Shown piece by piece: positions 27,495 through 36,635 of a DNA stretch of 64,000 bases. The notes under the pieces were generated by a model that searched no databases, had not been told where the DNA came from, and saw only the letters and a list, made by a program, of their open reading frames with translations. A program made the translations under genes and the position numbers. Origin of the DNA: Methylomicrobium sp. wino1 (lineage in GTDB: Bacteria > Pseudomonadota > Gammaproteobacteria > Methylococcales > Methylomonadaceae); NCBI RefSeq assembly GCF_003932755.1, contig NZ_CP024202.1, forward strand, positions 930,001 through 994,000, given 5' to 3'. Within the stretch, counting starts at the first letter, position 1, and every line of letters starts with the position of its first letter.

Positions 27495-28841
27495 TCACTC
27501 TTTAATGCTTTGCTCATCCTGTAAAAAAGTTTGTTCTTGATAGCGCCGGCTTACGACTAAAAAAAGAAGTGCCGTAATCAACATCAGACCGGTGAAAAAC
27601 CAAAAATAAGCACTGCCCGATAATTGGCTGGAACCATCCGAAGGCACCATTAAAAAATTGACCACGCTGGTCAATAAATTACCGGCGGCGATAAACACGA
27701 AATAATAAGCCATGATAAAAGACTTCATCGATTTAGGCGCCTGCGTATAGGAAAATTCTAGACAAGTGATCGAAACCATGACTTCGGCGGCGGTCAATAA
27801 TAAATACGCCAACAGCTGCCAACCTATATGAGGCGTTATCTCTTTATCTAATTGCATTTGAATCACCGACGGTATCGCGAATGCAAATACGGTTAAAAAC
27901 AAGCCGATCGCGATTTTATTTAAGGGAGTCAAATCGAAATAACGATTCAAGAATGGGTACAGACCATAGGAAAAACAAGGCACCAATACCATGATCAACA
28001 AAGGGTTAGCCGCCTGAATCTGTGACGGTAAAATCTCGATGCCGAATATGACTCTATCCATTTTTTGCGCCTGTAAAACCCATGATGAGCCGATCTGTTC
28101 GAATAACGCCCAGAAAATCGCGATGAACATATAAATCGATGTCAATTTTGCAAGAATCTTCAAACCATCATAGCCAAGTATGTCCTTGATAAAGCTCATG
28201 CTAGCCGGATCAATATGAACAAAACGATAACGTCCTACCCAAAAAATAATTGTGGCCAACAACATCAATATCCCGGGTACGCCGAAAGCAAGCGACGAAC
28301 CATAGTTATGCAGTAGCCAGGGAATCAACAGCATCGCGGCAAAAGCACCGAGATTAATCGAAAAATAAAACCAACCGAAGACTTTGGTCATTAAGTGGCT
28401 GTTCGTGTGACCGAATTGATCGCCTAAGTGTGAAGACACGCAAGGTTTGATACCGCCTGCTCCAAACGCTATTAATGCTTGTCCGATCAAAAGTCCTAAA
28501 CGGGTATCGTCGATCGACAAGGTCAAATGACCGAAACAATAAAACAGCGATAAATAAAGGATGGTCCGGTATTTACCGAACACGCTATCGGCTAGTAACG
28601 CGCCGAACAAAGGCATCAAATAAACCGCCGAAACGAATAAATGAAAATAGCCTTGGGCTTCATGTTCGGACATAAGATCGGGTTGTCCCGATGCATCGAC
28701 TAAATATTGAGTCATGAAAACGACCAAAATGGCGCGCATACCGTAGTAGCTAAACCGTTCGGCGGCTTCATTGGCGATGATGAAGGGAATGCCCGAGGGC
28801 AGTTCGGTTGTTTTAAGGGGATTTTTACGATATTTGGACAT
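27495..28841 (-). CDS. POT/PTR2-family proton-dependent oligopeptide transporter
   Basis: A 448-residue inner-membrane protein with about 12 predicted helices. The POT fingerprint ExxERFxYYGM is present as EAAERFSYYGMR near residues 24-35. GKYRTI follows TM2, and GAGGIKPCVSSHLGDQF (PTR2 motif 1) is near 130-146. It imports di- and tripeptides with protons. It is a single gene with a 480-bp upstream region that contains DnaA boxes. Confidence 0.93.
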   Translation of the reverse strand: MSKYRKNPLKTTELPSGIPFIIANEAAERFSYYGMRAILVVFMTQYLVDASGQPDLMSEHEAQGYFHLFVSAVYLMPLFGALLADSVFGKYRTILYLSLFYCFGHLTLSIDDTRLGLLIGQALIAFGAGGIKPCVSSHLGDQFGHTNSHLMTKVFGWFYFSINLGAFAAMLLIPWLLHNYGSSLAFGVPGILMLLATIIFWVGRYRFVHIDPASMSFIKDILGYDGLKILAKLTSIYMFIAIFWALFEQIGSSWVLQAQKMDRVIFGIEILPSQIQAANPLLIMVLVPCFSYGLYPFLNRYFDLTPLNKIAIGLFLTVFAFAIPSVIQMQLDKEITPHIGWQLLAYLLLTAAEVMVSITCLEFSYTQAPKSMKSFIMAYYFVFIAAGNLLTSVVNFLMVPSDGSSQLSGSAYFWFFTGLMLITALLFLVVSRRYQEQTFLQDEQSIKE

Positions 28842-29187
28842 GATTTTGAAAGAATCGGTTGCCTATAATCATAACAAATTAAAAGATTTAAAATTACTAT
28901 TACTATTAGGCAAGCTAAAATCTGTGGATAAGCCTTTTTTAATATTTTTTATCAATACTTTAGCTTTATGACTAAACTGCTTGTAAACTTCGGTTCAACA
29001 TGTGGAGGGCTTGTGGATAAAATCGACCTGGTTAATTTATACACAGCAATACACAAGAAACTCACCGTTTATTCGCAAAGTTACGCACTTCTATACCAGT
29101 CCTCATGCAGATACAATGGGAACCTTTCGGCATAAAAGTTGTTAAAGCAATTCGGCAAGGTATTATCTGCATGGCTTGTCGAATTTA
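28842..29187. other. Intergenic region with three consensus DnaA boxes; alternative oriC candidate
   Basis: Between divergent genes, perfect boxes are seen: TGTGGATAA at 28923-28931 and 29012-29020, and TTATACACA at 29037-29045. A fourth near match (AATACACAA) follows at about 29049. AT-rich tracts (AAATTACTATTACTATTAG; AATATTTTTTATCAATAC) flank the first box. This is a denser cluster than the one beside dnaA. It could be the functional origin, a DnaA-titration site or a DnaA-regulated promoter. Confidence 0.5.
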
Positions 29188-29291
29188 GGATTTGGTCATA
29201 AATAACTTCCCTATTTTTTAATGTAAGGTAAGCGAGTTACCGTACCCGCTACAGAACTCATAGCTCTAGGAAGTTATTTTTCACGAAATCC
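29188..29291. repeat. Small inverted-repeat element (MITE-like)
   Basis: The 24-base arm at 29188-29211 (starts GGATTTGGTCATAAATAAC) is mirrored at 29268-29291 with four mismatches. Total length is 104 bp. The same left arm occurs alone at 6856-6883. It lies just upstream of the MoxR/Bat operon and may overlap its promoter. Confidence 0.65.
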
Positions 29292-29322
29292 TTGAGATTT
29301 TAATTTTCATTCATTCAGGATC

Positions 29323-30303
29323 ATGAGCGTAGACATTACAAATCAAAGTGCGATGCAAAAGCTAAAAAGCTTTATCAGTAAGCAAATTATCGGACAGGAT
29401 GTATTGATAGAAAGAATGCTGATTGCGTTGTTGAGCGACGGTCATATTCTTGTTGAAGGTGCGCCGGGCTTAGCTAAGACACGAGCGATCAATGTACTTA
29501 GCAAGGGTATCGAAGGCGATTTTCATCGCGTGCAATTTACGCCGGATTTATTGCCTGCCGATTTGACCGGTACCGAAATTTACCGCCCTCAACAAGGCAC
29601 ATTCGAATTTCAAAAAGGGCCTTTGTTTCATAATTTGATTTTGGCCGATGAGATCAATCGTTCGCCGGCCAAAGTGCAGGCGGCATTACTCGAAGCGATG
29701 GCCGAACGGCAGATTACGGTCGGTGGCGCGACTTATCCCTTACCTGCCTTGTTCATGGTCATGGCCACGCAAAACCCGATCGAGCAGGAAGGCACTTATC
29801 CCTTGCCGGAAGCACAATTGGACCGGTTCTTATTGCATATCAAAATCGATTATCCGGATGCCGAACACGAAAAAAGTATTTTGCATCTCGCAAGAAACGA
29901 AGCAAAAAACGCTAAGAACGGCACAACAGAATTATTTACGCCGTTGACGCAACACAATTTATTTGCAGCCCGTCAGGAAGTCTTGGATATTTACATGGCC
30001 GATAATCTTGAAGATTATTTGCTGCAAATAGTTTTAGCGACCCGCAATCCCGGCGCCTACGGCAAGGATTTGGCCTCGTGGCTGCAATACGGCGCAAGTC
30101 CAAGGGCCAGTATTGCATTGGACCGATGCGCGAGAGCCAAGGCATGGCTGGCGCAACGCGATTTCGTCGGCCCCGAGGATATCCAGGATATTGCTTTCGA
30201 TGTCTTGCGGCATCGCCTGATTCTATCCTATGAGGCTGAAGCCGAAGGAATCACACCCGATTATTTCATTCGCGAATTGATCAACCGGATTGCTGTTCCT
30301 TGA
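29323..30303 (+). CDS. MoxR-family AAA+ ATPase
   Basis: A 326-residue AAA+ protein. Walker A is GAPGLAKTRA (residues about 47-56), Walker B is LILADEINRSPAK with sensor region MATQNPIEQEGTYPLPEAQL. MoxR ATPases act as chaperones together with VWA-domain proteins in the same operon. The ATG at 29323 is close to the upstream inverted-repeat element. The stop overlaps the start of the DUF58 gene by 4 nt. First gene of a six-gene Bat-type operon. Confidence 0.95.
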   Translation: MSVDITNQSAMQKLKSFISKQIIGQDVLIERMLIALLSDGHILVEGAPGLAKTRAINVLSKGIEGDFHRVQFTPDLLPADLTGTEIYRPQQGTFEFQKGPLFHNLILADEINRSPAKVQAALLEAMAERQITVGGATYPLPALFMVMATQNPIEQEGTYPLPEAQLDRFLLHIKIDYPDAEHEKSILHLARNEAKNAKNGTTELFTPLTQHNLFAARQEVLDIYMADNLEDYLLQIVLATRNPGAYGKDLASWLQYGASPRASIALDRCARAKAWLAQRDFVGPEDIQDIAFDVLRHRLILSYEAEAEGITPDYFIRELINRIAVP

Positions 30304-31211
30304 TGCTATCGAACAAAACCGATACTCCCTCTTCAGCTGCCGACGAACGAGTCGCGGTAAGTTTGAAAAGCTTGGTCGATCTGGCACAAACGGCTGGGTC
30401 GCTTAAGTTGCATCGTTGGTCGATCCGCTCCCGGCAAACCGGGGGCTATGTATCGCGCTCGAAGGGACGCGGTATGGAATTCGATGAAGCGCGGCTTTAT
30501 CAACCCGGAGACGATATTAGAAGCATCGACTGGCGAGTGACGGCCCGTACCGGAAAAACCCATACCAAGTTGTTTCGCGAAGAGCGGGAACGGCCGGTAT
30601 TTATTGCGGTCGATAAACGCATGGCGATGCAATTTGCGACACGAGGCGTGTTCAAATCGGTACAGGCCGCCAAGTTGGCCGGGCTCTTGGCTTGGACCGC
30701 GCAGCAACACGGCGACCGCATCGGCGGGCAAATTTTTTCCGATAGCACCTGTATGGAGATGAAGCCGCAACATGGCCGGCATGCGGTTTTGCGGTTTTTT
30801 CACAGCCTAGTGCAAACCGGCGAAGGCCATCCGGTCGAATTCAATTTCGAACTCGGTTTGGCAAGATTGTCGCAACATGCGCGGCCCGGCAGCTTGATTT
30901 ATATCATCAGCGATTTTCGCGGTCTTGAAAGCAACGCCGAACATCATTTAAGGCGGCTCGCTCAACATAACGATGTCGTATTGATTCAAGTCTACGATCC
31001 GTTGGAAAGCAGCCTGCCTTCGGGGGGACATTTTCGACTGACTGATAGCCGGCGCGATGTGGTCATCGATACTCGGGACCGGGATCGTTTGAGCGATTAT
31101 CAGCAACGTTTCAATGCGCGATGCCGCTATTTGGAAAACCTTGCGAAAAAATTCCGAATGACTTTTATTCAATGCAGCACCGTACAAGATCCGATGCAGA
31201 GTTTACGTTAA
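30300..31211 (+). CDS. DUF58 domain-containing protein (MoxR-associated)
   Basis: A 303-residue cytoplasmic protein with the DUF58 motif GRGMEFDEARLYQPGDDIRS then DWRVTARTGKTHTKLFREER (about residues 57-100) and a VWA-like fold in the C-terminal half. In MoxR-Bat operons the DUF58 protein is the second gene. It overlaps the DUF4381 gene by one base (TAATG). Confidence 0.93.
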   Translation: MMLSNKTDTPSSAADERVAVSLKSLVDLAQTAGSLKLHRWSIRSRQTGGYVSRSKGRGMEFDEARLYQPGDDIRSIDWRVTARTGKTHTKLFREERERPVFIAVDKRMAMQFATRGVFKSVQAAKLAGLLAWTAQQHGDRIGGQIFSDSTCMEMKPQHGRHAVLRFFHSLVQTGEGHPVEFNFELGLARLSQHARPGSLIYIISDFRGLESNAEHHLRRLAQHNDVVLIQVYDPLESSLPSGGHFRLTDSRRDVVIDTRDRDRLSDYQQRFNARCRYLENLAKKFRMTFIQCSTVQDPMQSLR

Positions 31212-31687
31212 TGAATCCACAGCCGCTTCCGTTACGCGACATTCATCTGCCGGAACCGATCGGTTTTTGGCCGCCCGCGCTCGGCTGGTGGTTGGCGGCT
31301 TTGGGGGTTGTGATTTTACTCGTGTCTGTGGTTTGGTTGATTCGCCGTTTGACTCGTAAAACCGCGCTGAAATCGGCGCGCCGATTATTGGCGGATTTAA
31401 AACAAGACCCGAGCCTGGATCCTGCCGAAAAGGTCAGTCGTCTGTCGGTCTTGCTTCGCCGAGTAACGATCAGCTTGGCATCGCGAGAGCAAAGCGCGGG
31501 TTTAACAGGACAAGCTTGGTTGGATCATCTGGACGCCTCGCTGCCGGACAAACCCTTTAGTAACGGCATTGGCCGGCAATTGATAGAAATTCCGTACCGT
31601 AATGAATTACCACCGGAAACCGATGTCTTGGCATTATTTGAACTGAGCGAGCGTTGGCTGAAAGCTCAAAAACGAAACAAACGATGA
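31211..31687 (+). CDS. DUF4381 domain-containing membrane protein
   Basis: A 158-residue protein. The start ATG 31211 (MNPQPLPLRDIHLPEPIGFW) overlaps the upstream stop codon; a longer frame to 31121 lies inside the DUF58 gene. One TM helix lies at about 24-47 (WWLAALGVVILLVSVVWLI), followed by a cytoplasmic helical domain with LLADLKQDPSLDPAEKVSRL. It fits the family of the third gene in Bat operons. It overlaps the next gene by 4 nt. Confidence 0.88.
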   Translation: MNPQPLPLRDIHLPEPIGFWPPALGWWLAALGVVILLVSVVWLIRRLTRKTALKSARRLLADLKQDPSLDPAEKVSRLSVLLRRVTISLASREQSAGLTGQAWLDHLDASLPDKPFSNGIGRQLIEIPYRNELPPETDVLALFELSERWLKAQKRNKR

Positions 31688-32664
31688 TACATTTTGAATG
31701 GCCTTGGTTGATTGCGGCACTGCCCTTTCCTTTATTGGTCCGCTTGTTGCTGCCGCAGGATCTGCCGCAACAACAAGCGGCATTGAAAGTTCCTTTTTTG
31801 GAAGATTTTTCAGTGTGCGCAGCGCAGGCATCAATGAAATCGGCGCACTGGCCGTTGGCGATCGCGGTAATAGCTTGGATCTTGTTGGTATTTGCCGGCA
31901 TGCGTCCGCAATGGCTCGGCGAACCGGTCGAACAAACGGTTAGCGGACGCGATTTGATGCTTGCGGTCGATTTATCGGGGAGCATGGAAGAACAGGACTT
32001 TATCATCAAAAAACAACGGGTCGACCGGCTCACCGCGACGAAATGGGTCGCCGGCGATTTCATCGCGCGCCGAACCGGAGATCGAATCGGTTTAATTTTG
32101 TTCGGAACTCAAGCTTATCTACAAGTGCCGTTGACCTTTGACCGTAAAACGGTCGTGACTTTATTAAACGAATCGGTGATTAGTCTGGCCGGCGAAATGA
32201 CGGCGATCGGCGATGCGATCGGTTTGGCGGTTAAAAGGCTAAGAAACCAAGATGATACGAGCCGCGTATTGATCTTGCTGACCGACGGCGCGAATACCGC
32301 GGGTGAAGTTACGCCGTTGAAAGCAGCGGAATTGGCAGCCGAATATGATCTTAAAATTTATGCCATCGGCATCGGCGCAGACGAAATGATCGTGCGCAGT
32401 TTTTTTGGGTCCCGTAAAGTCAATCCATCGATGGACTTAGACGAAAAGACCTTGACCGAGATTGCGGAAAAAACCGGAGGACGTTATTTTCGCGCTAGAA
32501 ATACCAAAGAGCTCGAGCAAATCTACGATATTCTCGATCAACTCGAACCGGTCGAGAAAGACAAACAGTATTTTCGGCCTCGTAGCGAATTATTCCATTG
32601 GCCGCTGGCATTTTCCTTGGTTTTGGCCGGTATCATCGCGATGGCGAGATTGAGAGCATCATGA
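31684..32664 (+). CDS. VWA domain-containing membrane protein (BatA-like)
   Basis: A 326-residue protein from ATG 31684 (MIHFEWPWLIAALPFPLLVR). TM helices are near the N-terminus and at about 55-75 and 305-322. A von Willebrand A domain (about 90-280) has the MIDAS motif DLSGSMEEQD, then TAIGDAIGLA and LTDGANTAG. BatA forms a complex with BatB-like proteins in the cytoplasmic membrane facing the periplasm. ATGA overlap with the next gene. Confidence 0.93.
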   Translation: MIHFEWPWLIAALPFPLLVRLLLPQDLPQQQAALKVPFLEDFSVCAAQASMKSAHWPLAIAVIAWILLVFAGMRPQWLGEPVEQTVSGRDLMLAVDLSGSMEEQDFIIKKQRVDRLTATKWVAGDFIARRTGDRIGLILFGTQAYLQVPLTFDRKTVVTLLNESVISLAGEMTAIGDAIGLAVKRLRNQDDTSRVLILLTDGANTAGEVTPLKAAELAAEYDLKIYAIGIGADEMIVRSFFGSRKVNPSMDLDEKTLTEIAEKTGGRYFRARNTKELEQIYDILDQLEPVEKDKQYFRPRSELFHWPLAFSLVLAGIIAMARLRAS

Positions 32665-34451
32665 TCGACTGGCAACACTTTCATTTTATTCGCCCTTGGT
32701 GGCTGTTGGCGCTGATACCCTGGTTTACGGTCTTGATGCTGACGCTAAGGTATAAATTACAGCGAGGCAATTGGTCGACGGTTTGCGACGAGCCGTTGCT
32801 GCCCTATATTCTGCAACACAAAGTACAAAATCGTAGCAGAATGACCTTGATCGCCGGAGCATTTGCGGCTTTGCTTGCGATCTTCGCTTTGGCCGGACCC
32901 ACCTGGGAACGCTTACCCTCCCCCGTTTTCCGCGACGATTCGGCGTTGGTGATCGGCTTGGATTTATCGCGTTCGATGGATGCGGCCGATCTAAAACCGA
33001 GTCGGCTGGAGCGCGCCCGTTTCAAAATCGCCGACATTCTAAAACAACGCAAGGATGGGCAGACCGCCCTATTGGTCTATGCCGGCGAGGCCTTTACCGT
33101 GACTCCGCTGACAGTCGATACGCAAACGATTGCCAGTCAATTGTCGGCATTGACGACCGACATCATGCCGGTGCAAGGCAGCAATTCCGTTTCAGCCCTA
33201 AATCATGCGGTCGATTTGCTGAAACAAGCCGGCATGCAAAAAGGCCATATTCTCTTGGTAACCGATGGCGCCGATGTAGATAAAACCGAGGCCACGGTAA
33301 AAAGTCTGGGCGCTTATTCCTTATCGATACTCGGAGTCGGTACGTCCGAAGGCGCACCGATCGGTGCGTCGGGCGGCGGTTTCGTCAAGGACGGACAAGG
33401 CAACATTGTTGTTCCGAAATTGAATGCCGGCGCATTGAGCAAATTGGCCGCGCTCGGTAACGGTATTTACCGGACGATCAGCCCGAACGACAGCGATATA
33501 GAAACTTTGCTAAGCGGATTCGAAAACCGGCAAGTTCAAAGAGATGCCCAAGACGATGAGTTATTACTGGAGTTATGGGCGGAACGCGGTCCTTGGCTAC
33601 TGTTACTAATTTTGCCGTTGGCGGCATTGAGTTTCCGAAAAGGTGTATTATCGATTGCGATGCTGTTGGTATTGCCTTTTCCGAACCGGGCCGAGGCGCA
33701 AGATTGGCAAAGTTTGTGGAAAACGCCGAATCAACAAGCGCAACAGGCTTTCGATGCCGGAGACTACGAACGAGCGGCAGGTTTGTTTAACGATCCGGAA
33801 TGGCAAGCTGCCGCCGAATATAAGTCCGGATCTTACGAACAAGTTCTTGAAACACTCAAAGATAGCGATAGCGCGCGCACTCATTACAACCGAGGCAATG
33901 CACTGGCGCAATCGGGACGTTTGGCCGATGCCGTCAATGCCTATGACGAAGCGCTGAAGCTTGATCCTAATCACGAAGACGCGGCTTACAACAAAGCCGT
34001 TGTCGAAAAAGAATTGGAAAAGCAACAGCAAGAACCGCAGCAAAACCAAGACCAAAATAAAGATCAACAACAAGAATCCGAGCCATCGTCCGAACAAAAC
34101 AAACAAGACGATCCTTCAGAAGAATCCGGCGAAGAAACGCAAGATCAAAACGAACAAGCGGAAGATCAAGACCGGCAACGTTCGTCGCCCGAACCCCAAG
34201 ACATTGAGGAAGGACAAGACGGGTCGGAACAGGATGAAGGTCAAATTCAAGAGCAAAATGACGAAACGCTCGACGATCAAGATGAAGAAGATGCGGCAAT
34301 CCAAGAAACCGAGCCGGCCGATGAAGCCAAACAAGCCAGCGAACAATGGCTGAAACGCATCCCGGATGATTCGGCCGGTTTGTTGAAACGTAAATTCCAA
34401 TATCAATACGGCCGCCGCGGCCGGCAACAGCAACAAGACGAAGCTTGGTGA
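32661..34451 (+). CDS. VWA + TPR membrane protein (BatB/BatC fusion-like)
   Basis: A 596-residue protein from ATG 32661 (MIDWQHFHFIRPWWLLALIP). It has two N-terminal TM helices, a VWA domain (about 85-275) with MIDAS GLDLSRSMDAAD and VTDGADV, a further TM segment near 315-360, a TPR unit (HYNRGNALAQSGRLADAVNA followed by YDEALKLDPNHEDAAYN, about 410-450), and a long Gln/Glu/Asp-rich low-complexity tail (about 455-580). It combines functions that are separate in BatB and BatC of other bacteria. The acidic tail is presumably periplasmic. Confidence 0.92.
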   Translation: MIDWQHFHFIRPWWLLALIPWFTVLMLTLRYKLQRGNWSTVCDEPLLPYILQHKVQNRSRMTLIAGAFAALLAIFALAGPTWERLPSPVFRDDSALVIGLDLSRSMDAADLKPSRLERARFKIADILKQRKDGQTALLVYAGEAFTVTPLTVDTQTIASQLSALTTDIMPVQGSNSVSALNHAVDLLKQAGMQKGHILLVTDGADVDKTEATVKSLGAYSLSILGVGTSEGAPIGASGGGFVKDGQGNIVVPKLNAGALSKLAALGNGIYRTISPNDSDIETLLSGFENRQVQRDAQDDELLLELWAERGPWLLLLILPLAALSFRKGVLSIAMLLVLPFPNRAEAQDWQSLWKTPNQQAQQAFDAGDYERAAGLFNDPEWQAAAEYKSGSYEQVLETLKDSDSARTHYNRGNALAQSGRLADAVNAYDEALKLDPNHEDAAYNKAVVEKELEKQQQEPQQNQDQNKDQQQESEPSSEQNKQDDPSEESGEETQDQNEQAEDQDRQRSSPEPQDIEEGQDGSEQDEGQIQEQNDETLDDQDEEDAAIQETEPADEAKQASEQWLKRIPDDSAGLLKRKFQYQYGRRGRQQQQDEAW

Positions 34452-34456
34452 CGACG

Positions 34457-36166
34457 ATGGGGATAGCGACAAAAAAAAGGTTCTCGATAGAGAGCTTCTT
34501 GATGCTGATAGTGTTTAGCCTATTCGCGGCTTTCAAGGTGCAGGCCGCAAACATCGATGTAACGGTCGATCGTAGCCCGGTCGGCTTGAACGAATCGTTC
34601 CAGATTACCTTTATTGCCGATGAGACGCCGGACGGTCAGCCCGACTTCGCACCGCTCGAAAAAGATTTCGAGATACTCGGCCGGAGTCAAAGCAGCAGCA
34701 CCTCGATCATCAACGGTCAATACAGTAAGACGCAGCAATGGAAACTGTCGGTTATGGCCAAACACGCGGGCGAATTGACAATACCCGCCATTGCCTTCGG
34801 CAAGGATCGCAGTAATGTGGTTTCCTTAACAGTAATCGAAGTCGGTAGCCGCGAGACTCAAGCCGCCGATGACGAGCTTTTTTTGGAAGTCGAAGCCACG
34901 CCGAAAAGCCCTTATGTACAATCCCAAGTCCTCTATACCTTGCGTTTCTATCGTCGAGTGTCGATTACGCAAGCCCGATTATCCGAACCGGAACTGGGCA
35001 ATGCCGTTATCGAAAAACTGGGCGAGGACAGCAATTACACAACTCAAATCGGCGGCATCGGTTATCAAGTCACCGAGCGTAAATATGCGATTTTTCCGCA
35101 GCAAAGCGGAACGATGACGATTGCGCCATTGCAACTCGATGCCGAAGTGATTTCGGGAGGCCAGCCTCGGTTCAACGGCTTTTTTAATCGCCAAAGTACT
35201 CAGTTGAAACGTATTAACTCAAAACCCGTTACGCTCGAGATAAGACCGATACCGGAAACGTTTACCGGCGGTCATTGGTTGGCTGCCGATAAGTTGAGTT
35301 TGAGTCAGGAATGGTCCGGCGATATCGCTCGAATGAAAGTCGGCGAACCGCTCACTCGAACGCTACGTATTGCCGCTCAAGGCACGACGGTTGGCCAATT
35401 GCCCGAGTTGCATAAGGCGCCGAAACAAGCCGAGCTGAAAACTTACCCGGATCAGCCTGTTTTGAATGAGAATAAAGGTCCCGAAGGCATCAAGGCGCTA
35501 CGCGAAGAAAAAATCGCGTTCATTCCCGGAAAAGTCGGTCAATACACGCTTCCGGCGATCGAAATACCGTGGTTCAATACCCGTACCGGACAAGTTGAAA
35601 TTGCCAAATTGCCGGAAACAACAGTGATTGCCGAAGGTGCAATGACGGCTAAGGAAATGCCGCCGGCGGCACCGAATGCCGAGTTTAAATCACAGGCAGA
35701 AACCGCAATTTCCAAGAGCGCGCCGCAGTCATCCAGTCAATCCGGTTATTGGATGTGGGCGGCCCTATTTTTTGCAGGCGGTTGGCTGGCAACCGGACTT
35801 TATTTAGGTTTACGCCGTCCGGTAAAGCCCGAAGTAAAACCGCAAGATCCGACTCAACAGCCCTTGTCTGAATATGTCAAATCCTTGAAAAAGGCCTGTG
35901 CCGAAAACGATCCGCAAGCGGCTAAGAATGCCTTGATCGGTTGGGGCCGGGAAAAATACAATGTCGCCAGTCTTGGCGGTTTGGCCAATCATTGCGAGGC
36001 CAGATTAAGAGACGAGATCATGCACCTGAATGCGTGTCTTTATAGCGCCGACCGGCAAGACTGGCAAGGTAAAAAGTTATTTCAGGCATTTTCCGAGCAT
36101 AAAGCCAGAGAACAATTCAGCGATAAGACGGTAGATAATGAGCTGGAACCTTTATATCGCGTTTAA
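34457..36166 (+). CDS. BatD family protein
   Basis: A 569-residue exported protein. Starts at ATG 34457 (MGIATKKRFSIESF), or at GTG 34448, which overlaps the previous stop; both leave a signal peptide ending in KVQAA. Tandem BatD-type beta domains (IDVTVDRSPVGLNESFQITF; FEILGRSQSSSTSIINGQYS) are followed by a C-terminal TM helix at about 435-455 (WMWAALFFAGGWLATGLYLG) and a ~110-residue cytoplasmic helical end. It closes the MoxR/Bat operon, implicated in membrane or stress tolerance in other bacteria. Confidence 0.92.
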   Translation: MGIATKKRFSIESFLMLIVFSLFAAFKVQAANIDVTVDRSPVGLNESFQITFIADETPDGQPDFAPLEKDFEILGRSQSSSTSIINGQYSKTQQWKLSVMAKHAGELTIPAIAFGKDRSNVVSLTVIEVGSRETQAADDELFLEVEATPKSPYVQSQVLYTLRFYRRVSITQARLSEPELGNAVIEKLGEDSNYTTQIGGIGYQVTERKYAIFPQQSGTMTIAPLQLDAEVISGGQPRFNGFFNRQSTQLKRINSKPVTLEIRPIPETFTGGHWLAADKLSLSQEWSGDIARMKVGEPLTRTLRIAAQGTTVGQLPELHKAPKQAELKTYPDQPVLNENKGPEGIKALREEKIAFIPGKVGQYTLPAIEIPWFNTRTGQVEIAKLPETTVIAEGAMTAKEMPPAAPNAEFKSQAETAISKSAPQSSSQSGYWMWAALFFAGGWLATGLYLGLRRPVKPEVKPQDPTQQPLSEYVKSLKKACAENDPQAAKNALIGWGREKYNVASLGGLANHCEARLRDEIMHLNACLYSADRQDWQGKKLFQAFSEHKAREQFSDKTVDNELEPLYRV

Positions 36167-36267
36167 ATATTACCCGGCACCTAAATTCGCAGTCATTCAA
36201 TATTCTTGGTACCGGGTCTGTTGAGTATGAAATTAAAACCTCGATAGAGGTCATTTTCTCAGTATCG

Positions 36268-36594
36268 TCAGTTGATTATCGTCACGGGGCCATGGTCATC
36301 GCAGTGATCCCCGTGAGGGTGATGTAAACGTCCATTGACGATGTAATCGATGTGATCACCATGCGGAATGGCTGCGTGTCCGCATCCTTCATGACCGCAA
36401 GCGCAGTCTAACGGCGCACAAACGGCCGGGTTAGTTTCTGTTACAGCAATGACGTGTTCGTCGTAATGGTCTTGATGCGTATGATGCAAATGGCCGTCAT
36501 GTAAATAATCCACATGACCGTCGTGTTCGATACGCAAATGACCGCAATGTTCGTTATGAACGTGCTTGTGTTCGGTGTGAATGTGATGTTTCAT
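36268..36594 (-). CDS. Histidine-rich metal-binding protein
   Basis: A 108-residue protein from ATG 36594 (MKHHIHTEHKHVHNEHCGHL), preceded by an AGGAG site. It is extremely His-rich with Cys pairs at CACGHEGCGH. Repeats of the form HxDHIDYxxNGRLHHPHGDH and HDGHVDYLHDGHLHHTHQDH look like a twice-repeated unit. Such proteins bind Zn or Ni and may store or buffer metal. No signal peptide is apparent, so it is likely cytoplasmic. It lies 41 bases after an ArsR/SmtB-type regulator and is probably its target. Confidence 0.82.
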   Translation of the reverse strand: MKHHIHTEHKHVHNEHCGHLRIEHDGHVDYLHDGHLHHTHQDHYDEHVIAVTETNPAVCAPLDCACGHEGCGHAAIPHGDHIDYIVNGRLHHPHGDHCDDHGPVTIIN

Positions 36595-36635
36595 GGAGGA
36601 ATCTCCTAAATATAAATGGCGATAACGCCTTGATT

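Noticed and set aside
33961-34353. Lys/Thr-rich 130-aa plus-strand frame
   Set aside because: A shifted reading of the Gln/Glu-rich tail of the VWA-TPR protein; composition is an artefact of the repeat codons.
33967-34554. 195-aa minus-strand frame
   Set aside because: Antisense shadow over the low-complexity tail and the start of the BatD gene.
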